Origin: Bog-756 sp963704585
Lineage (GTDB): Bacteria > Actinomycetota > Acidimicrobiia > Acidimicrobiales > RAAP-2
DNA length: 64,000 nt
Direction: 5' to 3'
Assembly: GCA_963704585.1 (NCBI GenBank)
Contig: OY969919.1
Location: forward strand, 1,674,001-1,738,000
Under the pieces are notes generated by a model, which was given only the letters and a program-made list of their open reading frames with translations, ran no database searches and was not told where the DNA came from. This document shows positions 22,682-30,672 of this stretch, piece after piece; within the stretch, counting starts at the first letter, position 1; every line of letters begins with the position of its first letter. A program made the translations under genes and the position numbers.

Positions 22682-23404
22682 TCAGCCGGTCGCGGCCAGC
22701 TCCTCGTCGGTCTTGCGCGCGAGGAGCGGGTCGATGTGCACCCCGGGGCCCATCGTCGACGACAGGGTCACGGCACGGACGTAGCGTCCCTTCGCCGAGG
22801 CGGGCTTCGCCCGGTGGATCTCGTCCATCACCGCGTGGAGGTTCTCGAGCAGCTTCGGCCGGTCGAACGAGGCCTTCCCGATCCGGAGGTGGACGTTGCC
22901 CACCTTGTCGGTCCGGTACTCGACCCGTCCGCCCTTGTACTCGATGACCGCCCGCTCGACGTCGTCGGTGACGGTGCCGGTCTTCGGGTTCGGCATGAGT
23001 CCACGGGGACCGAGGACACGCCCGAGGGTCCCGACCTGCCCCATCATGTCGGGGGTCGCGATCGCCACGTCGAACTCGAGGAAGCCCTCGTTTGCCACCC
23101 GGGCGACCAGGTCGTCGGCGCCGACCACGTCCGCGCCTGCCGCCCGCGCCTCGGCCGCCTTCTCGCCGGCCGCGAAGACCGCGACCCGGTTGGTCCGGCC
23201 GGTGCCCGACGGCAGCGAGAGCGTCCCCCGGACGATCTGGTCGGCCTTGCGCGGATCGACACCGAGGCGCACCGCGAGCTCGACGGTCTCGTCGAAGCCG
23301 GCCTTGGCGTTGGACTTCACCAGGTCGACGGCCTCCGAGGGCGAGTACAGGTGCTGGCGGTCGAAGCCCTCGAGGCTCGCCGTGTACTTCTTTCCCCTGG
23401 ACAT
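22682..23404 (-). CDS. rplA: 50S ribosomal protein L1
   Basis: L1, 240 residues, forming the mobile L1 stalk at the E site. The family signature GRVLGPRGLMPNPKTGTV is intact, and the N-terminus MSRGKKYTASLEGFDR is typical for actinobacteria. L1 classically represses the rplK-rplA mRNA. It lies 40 bp after rplK. Confidence 0.98.
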   Translation of the reverse strand: MSRGKKYTASLEGFDRQHLYSPSEAVDLVKSNAKAGFDETVELAVRLGVDPRKADQIVRGTLSLPSGTGRTNRVAVFAAGEKAAEARAAGADVVGADDLVARVANEGFLEFDVAIATPDMMGQVGTLGRVLGPRGLMPNPKTGTVTDDVERAVIEYKGGRVEYRTDKVGNVHLRIGKASFDRPKLLENLHAVMDEIHRAKPASAKGRYVRAVTLSSTMGPGVHIDPLLARKTDEELAATG

Positions 23405-23444
23405 GACAGTTCTCCGTTTTCTCGTGCGCGTGGGGCTGCCGGCG

Positions 23445-23876
23445 TCAGCCGGCGACGGTGATCCCCATCGACCGGGCGGTGCCGGCCACCTGCTTCTTGG
23501 CCGCCTCGAGGTCGCTGGTGTTGAGGTCGGGCATCTTCACGTTCGCGATCTGCTCCAGCTGGGCGTCGGTCACCGTGCCCACCTGCTCGCGCCCGGTGGT
23601 CGAGGCCCCCTTCTCGAGCCCCGCGGCCTGCCGGAGCAGGGCCGGCGTCGGCGGGGTCTTGAGGATGAACGAGAACGTGCGGTCCTCGTAGATCGAGATC
23701 TCGACCGGGATGATCGACCCGCGTTGGTTCTCCGTCGCGGCGTTGTACTGCTTGCAGAAATCCATCGTCTGCACGCCGTGGGGGCCGAGCGCGGTCCCGA
23801 CCGGGGGCGCGGGCGTCGCGCCGCCGGCCGGCAGCTGGATCTTCACGACCGTGATGACGCGCTTCTTCGGTGGCAT
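23445..23876 (-). CDS. rplK: 50S ribosomal protein L11
   Basis: L11, 143 residues, forming with 23S rRNA the GTPase-associated centre and the thiostrepton site. The N-terminal Pro-rich hinge (LPAGGATPAPPVGTALGPHG) and the C-terminal SDLEAAKKQVAGTARSMGI rRNA-binding domain are normal. It follows nusG by 30 bp in the secE-nusG-rplKA unit. Confidence 0.98.
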   Translation of the reverse strand: MPPKKRVITVVKIQLPAGGATPAPPVGTALGPHGVQTMDFCKQYNAATENQRGSIIPVEISIYEDRTFSFILKTPPTPALLRQAAGLEKGASTTGREQVGTVTDAQLEQIANVKMPDLNTSDLEAAKKQVAGTARSMGITVAG

Positions 23877-23906
23877 GGACTGCCTCTCCCTCCGTGGACC
23901 GGCCGG

Positions 23907-24723
23907 CTATAACTTGGCGACTTGGCTGAACTCGAGCTCGACGGGCGTCTCGCGACCGAAGATGTTGACCAGCACCTTGAGCTTGAGCTGGTCCTCGTTG
24001 ATCTCGGCGATCTGACCCGAGAAGTCGGCGAAGGGGCCTTCCTTGACCCGGACCGTCTCGCCGACCTCGTGCTCGAGGCGGGGACGGCTGCGCTTCGACG
24101 GTGCCTCCCCGCCCTCGATCTTCACCTGCAGGATCCCCTCGACCTCGCGTCGCGAACAGGGGCGTGGGCTTGGTGCCCGGCCCCACGAAGCCGGTCACGC
24201 CCGGCGTGTTGCGGATGACCGACCAGCTGTCGTCGTCGAGCTCGCAGCGACAGAGCAGGTAGCCGGGGAAGACCTTCTTCTGGACGACGACCTTCTTGCC
24301 GTTCTTGAACTCGACCACGTCCTCCATGGGGATGACCACCTCGTAGATGCGGTCTTCCATGTTCATCGACGCGGTCCGGCTGTGGAGGTTGGACTTGACC
24401 TTGTTCTCGTAGCCCGCATAGGTGTGCACGACGTACCAGCGGCCCGGCTGGTCGTAGGGGCTGACGACGAACGGCTCGTCCTCGTCCTCCTCGTCGTCGC
24501 TGAACTCGTCGTCGAGGTCCGCCGGCTCTGCGACGTCGGCCGTCTCGTCCCCTCCGTCGGCCGTGACGGTCGCCTCTGCGGCGTCCTCCGCGGTCGTCGA
24601 GGCATCGGACGGGGGCGCGTCGCCCACGACGGAGTCCGCTGCGGGCGCGTCGGACGGGGCCGGGCCGGGGAGGCCCTGCTCGTCGCCGCTCGAGGCGTTG
24701 GTGTCGTCGTGGGTCACAGTCAT
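23907..24723 (-). CDS. nusG: transcription termination/antitermination protein NusG (frameshift near 24155)
   Basis: NusG binds RNA polymerase and links it to Rho and to ribosomal S10. It has an acidic N-terminal extension of about 85 residues (for example DDEFSDDEEDEDEPF) as in actinobacteria, then the NGN domain (RWYVVHTYAGYENKVKSNL; KKVFPGYLLCRCELDD), then the KOW domain (VKEGPFADFSGQIAEINED). At about 24154-24157 one extra base (TGTTCGCGACGC instead of TGTCGCGACGC) shifts the frame between the NGN domain and the linker SRREVEGILQVKIEG. A sequencing error is the likely cause. The ATG lies 6 bp after the secE stop. Confidence 0.95.
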
Positions 24724-24728
24724 CGGGT

Positions 24729-25022
24729 TCACGTCTTGAAGAGCCAGAGGACGCCCTTCGCGAAGGCGTAGTTGAGGATGAAGATCAGGATCATCAACGT
24801 GACGAGCGTGACCAGGGTCACCGTCGTGTAGTTGATGACTTCCGACCGGTTCGGCCAGGCTACCTGCCGGAGCTCGGAGCGGACCTCGCGGAGGAACTGG
24901 CCGAAGCGGAAGGGCTCGCGTTTCGGCGCCCGGCGCGGCTGCTGGGCGGCACGGCGCGGCGGAGCCTCCCCCTCGGGGTCCTGGCCCTGCCGTTGCATCA
25001 TTCGCTTCTGTTCTCGGTTCAC
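24729..25022 (-). CDS. secE: protein translocase subunit SecE
   Basis: SecE clamps SecY in the protein-export channel. The 97-residue product has a charged, basic N-terminal region and one conserved amphipathic/transmembrane unit, FLREVRSELRQVAWPNRSEV followed by a hydrophobic span ending VLWLFKT. This is the single-span form typical of Gram-positive bacteria. The GTG at 25022 is preferred because GAAGGAAAG lies 5 nt upstream; an ATG at 25049 would begin only 10 nt after tRNA-Trp. Confidence 0.94.
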   Translation of the reverse strand: MNREQKRMMQRQGQDPEGEAPPRRAAQQPRRAPKREPFRFGQFLREVRSELRQVAWPNRSEVINYTTVTLVTLVTLMILIFILNYAFAKGVLWLFKT

Positions 25023-25059
25023 GTGCCGCTTTCCTTCGACCGTTCCCACCGGTGGAGAG

Positions 25060-25132
25060 CAGGGCAGGAGGGACTCGAACCCCCAACCTTCGGTTTTGGA
25101 GACCGGTGCTCTGCCAGTTGAGCTACTGCCCT
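25060..25132 (-). tRNA. trnW: tRNA-Trp (CCA anticodon)
   Basis: A 73-nt cloverleaf: acceptor AGGGCAG/CTGCCCT, D arm AGCTCAACTGGCAGAGC, anticodon loop CTCCAAA, T arm GGGGGTTCGAGTCCCTC. No CCA is encoded. It lies directly before secE, a common actinobacterial arrangement. Confidence 0.96.
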
Positions 25133-25250
25133 CTGCCGACCGCCGTGCCGCGAACGGCCAGCCGATCGCAGGGGCGGTCCATCAGGGTAGCACCGCGCCC
25201 CCCGGCGGTCCCATCCGGGACCGGGCCCTTCCGCCCCCGGTGACCTGGGC

Positions 25251-25415
25251 CTACCGTGTCTCCTTGTGCAGGGTGTGCTGCCGGTCGAAACGGCAGAATT
25301 TCTTCATCTCGATCCGCTCGCGGTCGTTCATCTTGTTCTTCGTGGTGATGTAGTTGCGCCGCTTGCAGACTTCGCAAGCGAGGGTCACCTGGACCCGCTT
25401 CTCGTTCTTCGCCAC
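25251..25415 (-). CDS. rpmG: 50S ribosomal protein L33
   Basis: L33, 54 residues: starts MAKNEKRVQVTLACEVCKRR and ends RFDRQHTLHKETR. It keeps the first CxxC (CEVC), but the second pair is reduced to a single Cys (KKFCRFD), so zinc binding is doubtful. Many genomes carry both zinc and zinc-free L33 copies. The GTG start at 25415 has AGGGAG 5 nt upstream. It sits between tRNA-Met and tRNA-Trp at the head of the secE-nusG unit. Confidence 0.95.
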   Translation of the reverse strand: MAKNEKRVQVTLACEVCKRRNYITTKNKMNDRERIEMKKFCRFDRQHTLHKETR

Positions 25416-25492
25416 CGTGGCTCCCTTGTCCTCTCGTCGTCCCGTCCCGGCGCCCGCCGGTCCGACCCGTCTCCTGCTCCGTGTGCACGTCC

Positions 25493-25569
25493 TGGTAGCG
25501 GCGGCCGGACTCGAACCGGCGACCCCACGATTATGAGCCGTGTGCTCTAACCAACTGAGCTACGCCGCC
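25493..25569 (-). tRNA. trnM: tRNA-Met (CAT anticodon), CCA encoded
   Basis: Cloverleaf with acceptor GGCGGCG/CGCCGCT (G-U at the end), D arm AGCTCAGTTGGTTAGAGC, anticodon loop CTCATAA and T arm GCCGGTTCGAGTCCGGC. The acceptor end is a paired G1-U72 rather than the mismatch of an initiator, so it is the elongator type. The 3' CCA is encoded. Confidence 0.96.
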
Positions 25570-25576
25570 ACGGGCG

Positions 25577-25649
25577 AGCCCCCTGTCGGAATCGAACCGA
25601 CGACACCAGCCTTACCATGGCTGTGCTCTGCCGACTGAGCTAAGGGGGC
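25577..25649 (-). tRNA. trnT: tRNA-Thr (GGT anticodon)
   Basis: Cloverleaf with acceptor GCCCCCT/AGGGGGC, D arm AGCTCAGTCGGCAGAGC, anticodon stem CAGCC/GGCTG with loop ATGGTAA, and T arm GTCGGTTCGATTCCGAC. No CCA is encoded. It is separated from tRNA-Met by 7 nt, so both are probably cut from one transcript. Confidence 0.96.
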
Positions 25650-25731
25650 GGTGCGGCTCGACCGAGCAGCAGCCAACGAGCATACCGAATGGCGTGCCGT
25701 CCCAACAGACCGGCGACCGGGCGTGCCTCGC

Positions 25732-25737
25732 TACCAT
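25732..25737 (+). promoter_or_regulatory. -10 box TACCAT of the GNAT gene
   Basis: The box starts 12 nt before the ATG at 25744 and there is no ribosome-binding site, as expected of a leaderless transcript. Confidence 0.45.
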
Positions 25738-25743
25738 CGGCCG

Positions 25744-26232
25744 ATGCAGGTTCGACTCGCCAGGCCGTCGGACGCCGAGGCCATCCGCACCATCTACAAC
25801 GCCGAGGTGGTGGGCTCCACCGCGACCTTCGACCTCGTGCCGCGCACCGTCGGGGAGCAGGAAACCTGGATGGCCGAGCACGCCGGCCCGTACGCGGCGG
25901 TCGTGGCCGTCGACGAGGCAGGCACCGTTCTCGGCTTCGGCTCCCTCTCGGCCTTCCGAGACCGCCACGCGTATGCCACCACCGTCGAGAACTCGGTCTA
26001 CGTGGACGGCGGGAGCCGGGGCAAGGGGATCGGTCGCCTGCTCCTCCAGGAGCTCGTGACCCTCGCCGCGCAGCACGGCTTCCACGCCGTGATCGCGCGG
26101 ATCGGCGGCGACAACATGGCGTCGATCCGGCTCCACGAAGCGTGCGGCTTCACCATGGTCGGCGTCGAGCGCGAGATCGGCCGCAAGTTCAACCGCTGGC
26201 TCGACGTCTCGGTCCTCCAGCGCATGCTCTGA
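25744..26232 (+). CDS. GNAT acetyltransferase, phosphinothricin acetyltransferase-like
   Basis: A 162-residue GCN5-related N-acetyltransferase of the PAT/Bar subgroup. These transfer an acetyl group from acetyl-CoA to small amines such as phosphinothricin or methionine sulfone. N-terminal MQVRLARPSDAEAIRTIYNA, the acetyl-CoA loop SRGKGIGRLLLQ (R/Q-x-x-G-x-G/A) and ASIRLHEACGFTMVGV are diagnostic. The native substrate cannot be told from sequence. The ATG at 25744 is chosen over upstream in-frame codons because those overlap tRNA-Thr. Confidence 0.88.
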   Translation: MQVRLARPSDAEAIRTIYNAEVVGSTATFDLVPRTVGEQETWMAEHAGPYAAVVAVDEAGTVLGFGSLSAFRDRHAYATTVENSVYVDGGSRGKGIGRLLLQELVTLAAQHGFHAVIARIGGDNMASIRLHEACGFTMVGVEREIGRKFNRWLDVSVLQRML

Positions 26233-26233
26233 A

Positions 26234-26263
26234 CGCGGCGGCCCTCTGTGGCGCTCCGCCGCG
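26234..26263. terminator. inverted repeat between convergent GNAT and mptB genes
   Basis: CGCGGCGG and CCGCCGCG arms with a 14-nt loop, directly after the GNAT stop and before the convergent mptB stop. It has no U tract; a bidirectional terminator role is inferred from position. Confidence 0.4.
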
Positions 26264-26295
26264 CGGCGCGAGCGAAGCGTGCGTCCCGGCGGTCC

Positions 26296-28095
26296 TCAGG
26301 CGGCTGCCGGTGCGGCGGCCGGCGCCGGTGCGGGGACCGCGGGCGTGCGGTCCCAGGTGGACAGCGGCACCGTGAGGACGACCAGCAGCCAGAGCAGCGT
26401 GAGCACGATCGACAGGGGATCGCCGGTCAGCAGGTGCGCGACCAGCTGGGTCGCGCCGGGGAGCTCGATGAAGGCGGTGACCATCGAGAGGACGATGAGT
26501 AGCGACCGGAGCCGGCCGAGCGCGACCGGGGCGAGGAGGAGCAGCCCCCACGAGAGGTACCAGGGCTGCACGACCGGGCCGAGCACCACGAAGAGCAGCA
26601 GGGTGATGCCGAGCGCCTTGAGCGTGCCGATGCGGTCGCTGTTGAGGAGGAGCCACACGCCGAGCACACCGGCGGCGAGCAGACCGAGCGCCCGAGCGCC
26701 CGCGAGGATCGCTCCCGACGAGATGCCGAGATGGACGAAGTGCACGAAGGAGGTCACGATCACCGCGAGGGAGGTGGTCGGCGCGGTCCACGAGCGGACC
26801 GCACCCGGCGTGCCGAGGATCGAGATCCACCCCCAGCCGAGCCCGCTCACGTAGGAGAAGAAGCCAAGGATGCCGGTGCCGATGAGCCCGGCCGTGAGGA
26901 CCGGGCGGATCCGGTCGCGCACCGAGGCCTGTGGTCCGAGCCAGCTCCACCCGACGTAGAGGATCCCGAGCGCGGCCGGTGCCTTGATGGCCGTGGCGAG
27001 CGCGCAGAGCACGATGCCGAAGACCGGTCGCTTGTCCTTCGCCGCGGTGAGCCCCGCGATGAGCAGCCCCAGCATGAGCGCGTCGTTGTGCGCGCCGCCG
27101 ATCAGGTGGAAGATCGTGACGGGGTTGAGCACCATGAGCGTGAAGAGCTCGGCACCGTCACGGTGGTAGAGGCGGGCGAGCTTCGGCACGCAGGCGGCCA
27201 TGATCAGCACGCCCGCGAGCGCGAGGAGCCGGAGCAGGATGATCGTGGCGAGCTCGTTGTGGAAGGTGATCCGCGCGAAGAACCCGTCCAGCTGCAGGAA
27301 GAGCGGTCCGTACGGTGCGGGCGCATTGCCCCAGAGGCTGTCGACCGGGTTCGTGTACGAGTTGTTCCCGAGCTCGAAGGGCCCGTAGAGGTACGGGTTC
27401 ATGTGATGGCTCACCATCTCGCCCTGCGCCGCGTACGAGTAGACGTCGCGGCTGAAGAGCGGTGCGATGACGAGCATCGGCAGGGACCAGAGCGCGAAGA
27501 CCCACATCATCTGCCGGATGGGCACGCCGGGACGCGAGGAGTACAGGCGGGTCATCCCCCACCAGACCCGCATGAAGAGGAGCAGGCCCCCGTAGACGGC
27601 GGCGAGGGTGAAGTAGAGGCCCCACACGCTCCCCTTGTCGCTCGTCGGCTCGCCGAAGAACCAGACCCCGGGCATCTCGAGCTTGAACGGCGAGCTCGGG
27701 ATCGACGCGCCGATGCTCACGGCGAGCACCGCCACGAACCCGAGCAGCGCGGGACGGAGCACCAGGCCGCGTGGCTCCGCCTCGCCGGGGCGTCCGGAGG
27801 CGGGATCGCCGGGCATTCCGCTCGGGCCGAGCAGCCGTTCGCGCAGCGCTCGCCCCGCACCGGTCGCATAGCGGAGCAGGTTGGCCGTCGCCGTCCCCTG
27901 TGCGGGCACTTCGGTGGCCGTGACCTCGAATGCCATCAGAGTGGGGGTCGTCTCCTCGGTCGTGCTGCCGGGATGCTCGGGCAGGCCCATCTGGCGGACG
28001 AGGAGGCCGACACCCTCCGCAGCGCCCACGGCCGCTCCGCCGGCGGAACCGGAGCTGGCCGCAGGGTCGTGACCGCTGTCATTTCGTAACGTCAT
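26296..28095 (-). CDS. mptB: polyprenol-phosphate-mannose-dependent alpha-1,6-mannosyltransferase, MptB type
   Basis: A 599-residue GT-C glycosyltransferase with about 12-13 membrane spans. MptA/MptB enzymes of actinobacteria extend the alpha-1,6-mannan core of lipomannan from polyprenyl-phosphate mannose on the outer membrane face. Supporting motifs: MPGVWFFGEPTSDKGSVWG, LFSRDVYSYAAQGEMVSHHM (acidic residue of the first extracytoplasmic loop) and IGGAHNDALMLGLLIAG. The N-terminal ~115 residues are an Ala/Gly-rich soluble tail, and the C-terminus ends in Ala/Pro repeats. The ATG at 28095 is chosen; the frame stays open further upstream without a better start. Confidence 0.85.
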   Translation of the reverse strand: MTLRNDSGHDPAASSGSAGGAAVGAAEGVGLLVRQMGLPEHPGSTTEETTPTLMAFEVTATEVPAQGTATANLLRYATGAGRALRERLLGPSGMPGDPASGRPGEAEPRGLVLRPALLGFVAVLAVSIGASIPSSPFKLEMPGVWFFGEPTSDKGSVWGLYFTLAAVYGGLLLFMRVWWGMTRLYSSRPGVPIRQMMWVFALWSLPMLVIAPLFSRDVYSYAAQGEMVSHHMNPYLYGPFELGNNSYTNPVDSLWGNAPAPYGPLFLQLDGFFARITFHNELATIILLRLLALAGVLIMAACVPKLARLYHRDGAELFTLMVLNPVTIFHLIGGAHNDALMLGLLIAGLTAAKDKRPVFGIVLCALATAIKAPAALGILYVGWSWLGPQASVRDRIRPVLTAGLIGTGILGFFSYVSGLGWGWISILGTPGAVRSWTAPTTSLAVIVTSFVHFVHLGISSGAILAGARALGLLAAGVLGVWLLLNSDRIGTLKALGITLLLFVVLGPVVQPWYLSWGLLLLAPVALGRLRSLLIVLSMVTAFIELPGATQLVAHLLTGDPLSIVLTLLWLLVVLTVPLSTWDRTPAVPAPAPAAAPAAA

Positions 28096-28217
28096 TGTAA
28101 CCAGCAGCCGGGGCCGGGCAAGTGGCGCGGTCGCCTTGCGGGCCGATCCGGGCGCGCGCCGTCCGGCGCGCCCTGTCACCACTCGTTGCGTCCGCCGTCC
28201 GGCGGTGTGTCATGCGG

Positions 28218-28299
<82 letters not shown>

Positions 28300-28331
28300 G
28301 CAGGCCGGAAGGATATCGCCTGGCGCAGCGG

Positions 28332-28337
28332 TACTGT
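28332..28337 (+). promoter_or_regulatory. -10 box TACTGT of the yajQ gene
   Basis: The box starts 12 nt before the ATG at 28344. Confidence 0.45.
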
Positions 28338-28343
28338 TTTGCG

Positions 28344-28832
28344 ATGCCCACCTTCGACGTCGTCTCCGAGGTCGATCTGCAGGAAGTGCGCAACGCGGTC
28401 GACCAGGCCAACCGCGAGGCGTCGACACGCTTCGACTTCAAGGGCACCGACTCCGTCATCGAATTCTCCGAGCAGGAGCTGCAGCTCTCCTCGTCGACCG
28501 AGGACCGGCTCCGCGCGCTGTACCAGGTGCTCCAGGAGAAGCTCGTGCGCCGCGAGGTCTCGCTCAAGTCGTTGGAGGCCGGCAAGATCGAAGAGGCGTC
28601 ACGCGGCTCGGCCCGCCAGCGCCTCGCGATCAAGGCCGGCATCTCGTCGGACAACGCGAAGCGGATCAACAAGTTCATCAAGGACCTCGGCCTCAAGGGC
28701 GTGAGCTCGCAGACCCAGGGCGATCAACTGCGCGTGAACGGCAAGAAGCGCGACGACCTCCAGGCCGTCATCGCGGCGTGCAAGGCCGAAGATTTCGGGA
28801 TCCCACTGCAGTTCACCAACTTCCGCGACTGA
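28344..28832 (+). CDS. yajQ: YajQ-family nucleotide-binding protein
   Basis: A 162-residue YajQ (UPF0234) protein made of two ferredoxin-like halves. Homologues bind cyclic di-GMP in Xanthomonas and phage host factors in Pseudomonas. MPTFDVVSEVDLQEVRNAVD, STRFDFKGTDSVIEF and INKFIKDLGLKGVSSQTQGD are family hallmarks, and the length is typical. Its role in this organism is unknown. A TACTGT box predicts a leaderless mRNA. Confidence 0.92.
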   Translation: MPTFDVVSEVDLQEVRNAVDQANREASTRFDFKGTDSVIEFSEQELQLSSSTEDRLRALYQVLQEKLVRREVSLKSLEAGKIEEASRGSARQRLAIKAGISSDNAKRINKFIKDLGLKGVSSQTQGDQLRVNGKKRDDLQAVIAACKAEDFGIPLQFTNFRD

Positions 28833-28877
28833 GCCGTCGGACGTCCCCGCGACTCCGCCGCCGGTCGGCTCGAGCCC

Positions 28878-29135
28878 TCAGGCTCTGCCCTTGCGGCACG
28901 CCTTCCACGCCGATCCGGCGAGAAGTGCGGCCACGAGCGTCGGGAGGAGCAGCGCGGCGACCGTCCGCAGCGAGTGATCGAGGCAGACCAGCGCGACGAT
29001 CGCGATGGCCGCGACGGCTCCGACGAACAACTCGGGCGTGTCACCGATCAGGAACTCCCACCAGAACCGCCCGAATGCGGTGGCCCAGCGGACCGGGAGC
29101 GCGCGGGTCCGGCCGCGGCCGGCCGGCTCAGCCAC
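28878..29135 (-). CDS. small membrane protein paired with a COG4280 transporter-like protein
   Basis: An 85-residue protein with two predicted membrane spans (ELFVGAVAAIAIVALVCL and TVAALLLPTLVAALLAG) and a basic C-terminus (KACRKGRA). The GTG at 29135 is chosen because it overlaps the end of the upstream gene by eight bases, giving coupled translation. WWEFLIGDTPEL is a distinctive N-terminal motif. I do not recognise a named family; the tight coupling suggests an accessory subunit of the COG4280 protein. Confidence 0.7.
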   Translation of the reverse strand: MAEPAGRGRTRALPVRWATAFGRFWWEFLIGDTPELFVGAVAAIAIVALVCLDHSLRTVAALLLPTLVAALLAGSAWKACRKGRA

Positions 29136-29916
29136 CTGACGACTCCACGACGGGGACGACACCCGGAACCCGCTGGGTGACCTGGCGGCGCAGGAGGGTC
29201 ACGAGTCCCCACGAGACGAGTCCGTAGCAGCCGACGAGGACCGGGATCGCGAGGTCGGAGCCCGGCCAGTGCACGCCGACGCCCTCTCCCGACCAGAAGG
29301 TGCCGAAGCTCACCAGCATGAGCCCGACCACCGTCTTCATGGCATTTTCGGGGACCGAGGAGAGTTGGCGCGCGACGACGAGCCCGACCGCGGCGACCAG
29401 GACGACCGCCGCCGCGGCCGCAGCTGCGGCGAGCCCGAGATCGTGCGAGGTCGACCCGAGGGTGATCACGATGACGACCACTTCGAGGCCCTCGAGGAAG
29501 ACCCCTTTGAAGGCGACGACGAAGCCGGTCGTGTCGCGCCCGCCGGCGGCCGGCGTCGCCGACAGCTCCGCGACCTGCTCGGCGTAGATCGCGTCCTCGT
29601 CGTGGAGGGCCTTGTGCCCCGACGCGCGCAGCACCGCCTTCCGCAGCCACTGCAGCCCGAAGACCAGCAGCAGCCCGCCGACGACCAGGCGCAGCGCGCT
29701 GAGCGGCACGTAGTGGACGAGCGCCGGTCCGAGGATCACGACCAGCGCGGCCAGCGCGGCGGCGGCGACCGCGACGCCTTCGAGCGCCGAGCGCCACCCC
29801 CTCGTGACCCCGACCGCGAGGACGATGGTGAGCGCCTCGACCATCTCGACCGAGCTCGCGAGGAAGACGGCGATGACGAGGACCAGCGATCCGCTGCCCG
29901 TCACGGTTGCCGACAT
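29128..29916 (-). CDS. COG4280 membrane protein, possible cation transporter
   Basis: A 262-residue polytopic membrane protein with about six to seven spans. Each half carries an E-x-x-E motif at the start of a membrane helix: SVEMVEALTIVLAVG (residues about 22-36) and LEGLEVVVIVITLG (about 140-153). These recall the E-G-L-E of FTR1-type iron permeases and the acidic motif of GDT1/TMEM165 transporters, so a divalent cation is a plausible substrate, by inference only. A GAGGGAGGT site lies 3 nt before the ATG. It is co-transcribed with the small membrane protein downstream. Confidence 0.72.
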   Translation of the reverse strand: MSATVTGSGSLVLVIAVFLASSVEMVEALTIVLAVGVTRGWRSALEGVAVAAAALAALVVILGPALVHYVPLSALRLVVGGLLLVFGLQWLRKAVLRASGHKALHDEDAIYAEQVAELSATPAAGGRDTTGFVVAFKGVFLEGLEVVVIVITLGSTSHDLGLAAAAAAAAVVLVAAVGLVVARQLSSVPENAMKTVVGLMLVSFGTFWSGEGVGVHWPGSDLAIPVLVGCYGLVSWGLVTLLRRQVTQRVPGVVPVVESSGG

Positions 29917-30030
29917 CCGACCTCCCTCACGTCCCTCCGCCCGACGCCAACGCTACCCGTGGAGCGGGGGCTCCCGGAGCGGCTCGCGTCCCGGCGGTCG
30001 GTACCCGGGAGGCCGCGGTGGACGGTGCGG

Positions 30031-30531
30031 TCAGGCGGCCTCGACGAGCTCGTCGAGCTCCTCGAGGGGGTGGACGCGGAAGAGCCGGTTGAAGACGAGG
30101 AACTTGAGGAACCAGAACACCCCGAAGGACATCACGTTGGCGAAGAGGACGAGCAGCGTCTTCTCGAAGTGGCTGAGGTCGTACTCGTTGCCGACGTGGC
30201 GCGCGATCGCCGCTCCGCCGATCGAGACGACGATACCGAGCGCAGACATGCACCAGAAGGGGATGACCTCCTTCACGAGGTGCGAGCGCCCGCCCTTGCC
30301 CCACACCCACATGCGGTTGAGGTAGTAGGACGGCACGGTGGCGACCACGTTGGCGAACACGGTGCTCGCGATCTCGCCCCACAGGCGGAGCACGCCGTAG
30401 ACGATCGCGAGGACGGTGAAAGAGACGATGGTCGAGACGACCGAGACCATCGTGTAGCGGAAGAGTCGCTTCGCCTCGGGCGTGTGGCGCTTCTGCCAGA
30501 GGTGCTCCCCCCGCGCGAGGAGATTGCTCAT
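30031..30531 (-). CDS. GtrA-family membrane protein
   Basis: A 166-residue protein with four predicted spans of the GtrA/DPMS superfamily (small flippase-like proteins for polyprenyl-linked sugars). RLFRYTMVSVVSTIVSF, the motif ANVVATVPSYYLNRMWVWGK and VFWFLKFLVFNRLF match the family. Actinobacterial members near mannosyltransferases are thought to act in lipoarabinomannan or arabinogalactan assembly. The ATG at 30531 is supported by a TAGGGT box 13 nt upstream (30544-30539). It could serve the MptB product 2 kb away, which is inference. Confidence 0.85.
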   Translation of the reverse strand: MSNLLARGEHLWQKRHTPEAKRLFRYTMVSVVSTIVSFTVLAIVYGVLRLWGEIASTVFANVVATVPSYYLNRMWVWGKGGRSHLVKEVIPFWCMSALGIVVSIGGAAIARHVGNEYDLSHFEKTLLVLFANVMSFGVFWFLKFLVFNRLFRVHPLEELDELVEAA

Positions 30532-30672
30532 CGTGGCCACCCTAGCCGTCATCAGTCCGTAACATTCGGCTCCCGCACACCCGCTCCGGCGCCTGCTCCG
30601 GCGCCGGTCGGACCGTGTCGCCAGCGTGGTGCGGATTCCTGACGGCCCGCGGAGTGCCACCTGTGAGGAACC

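Noticed and set aside
25123..25488. 121-codon minus-strand frame over rpmG and tRNA-Trp
   Set aside because: Wrong frame relative to L33 and overlaps a tRNA; L33 at 25251-25415 explains the region.
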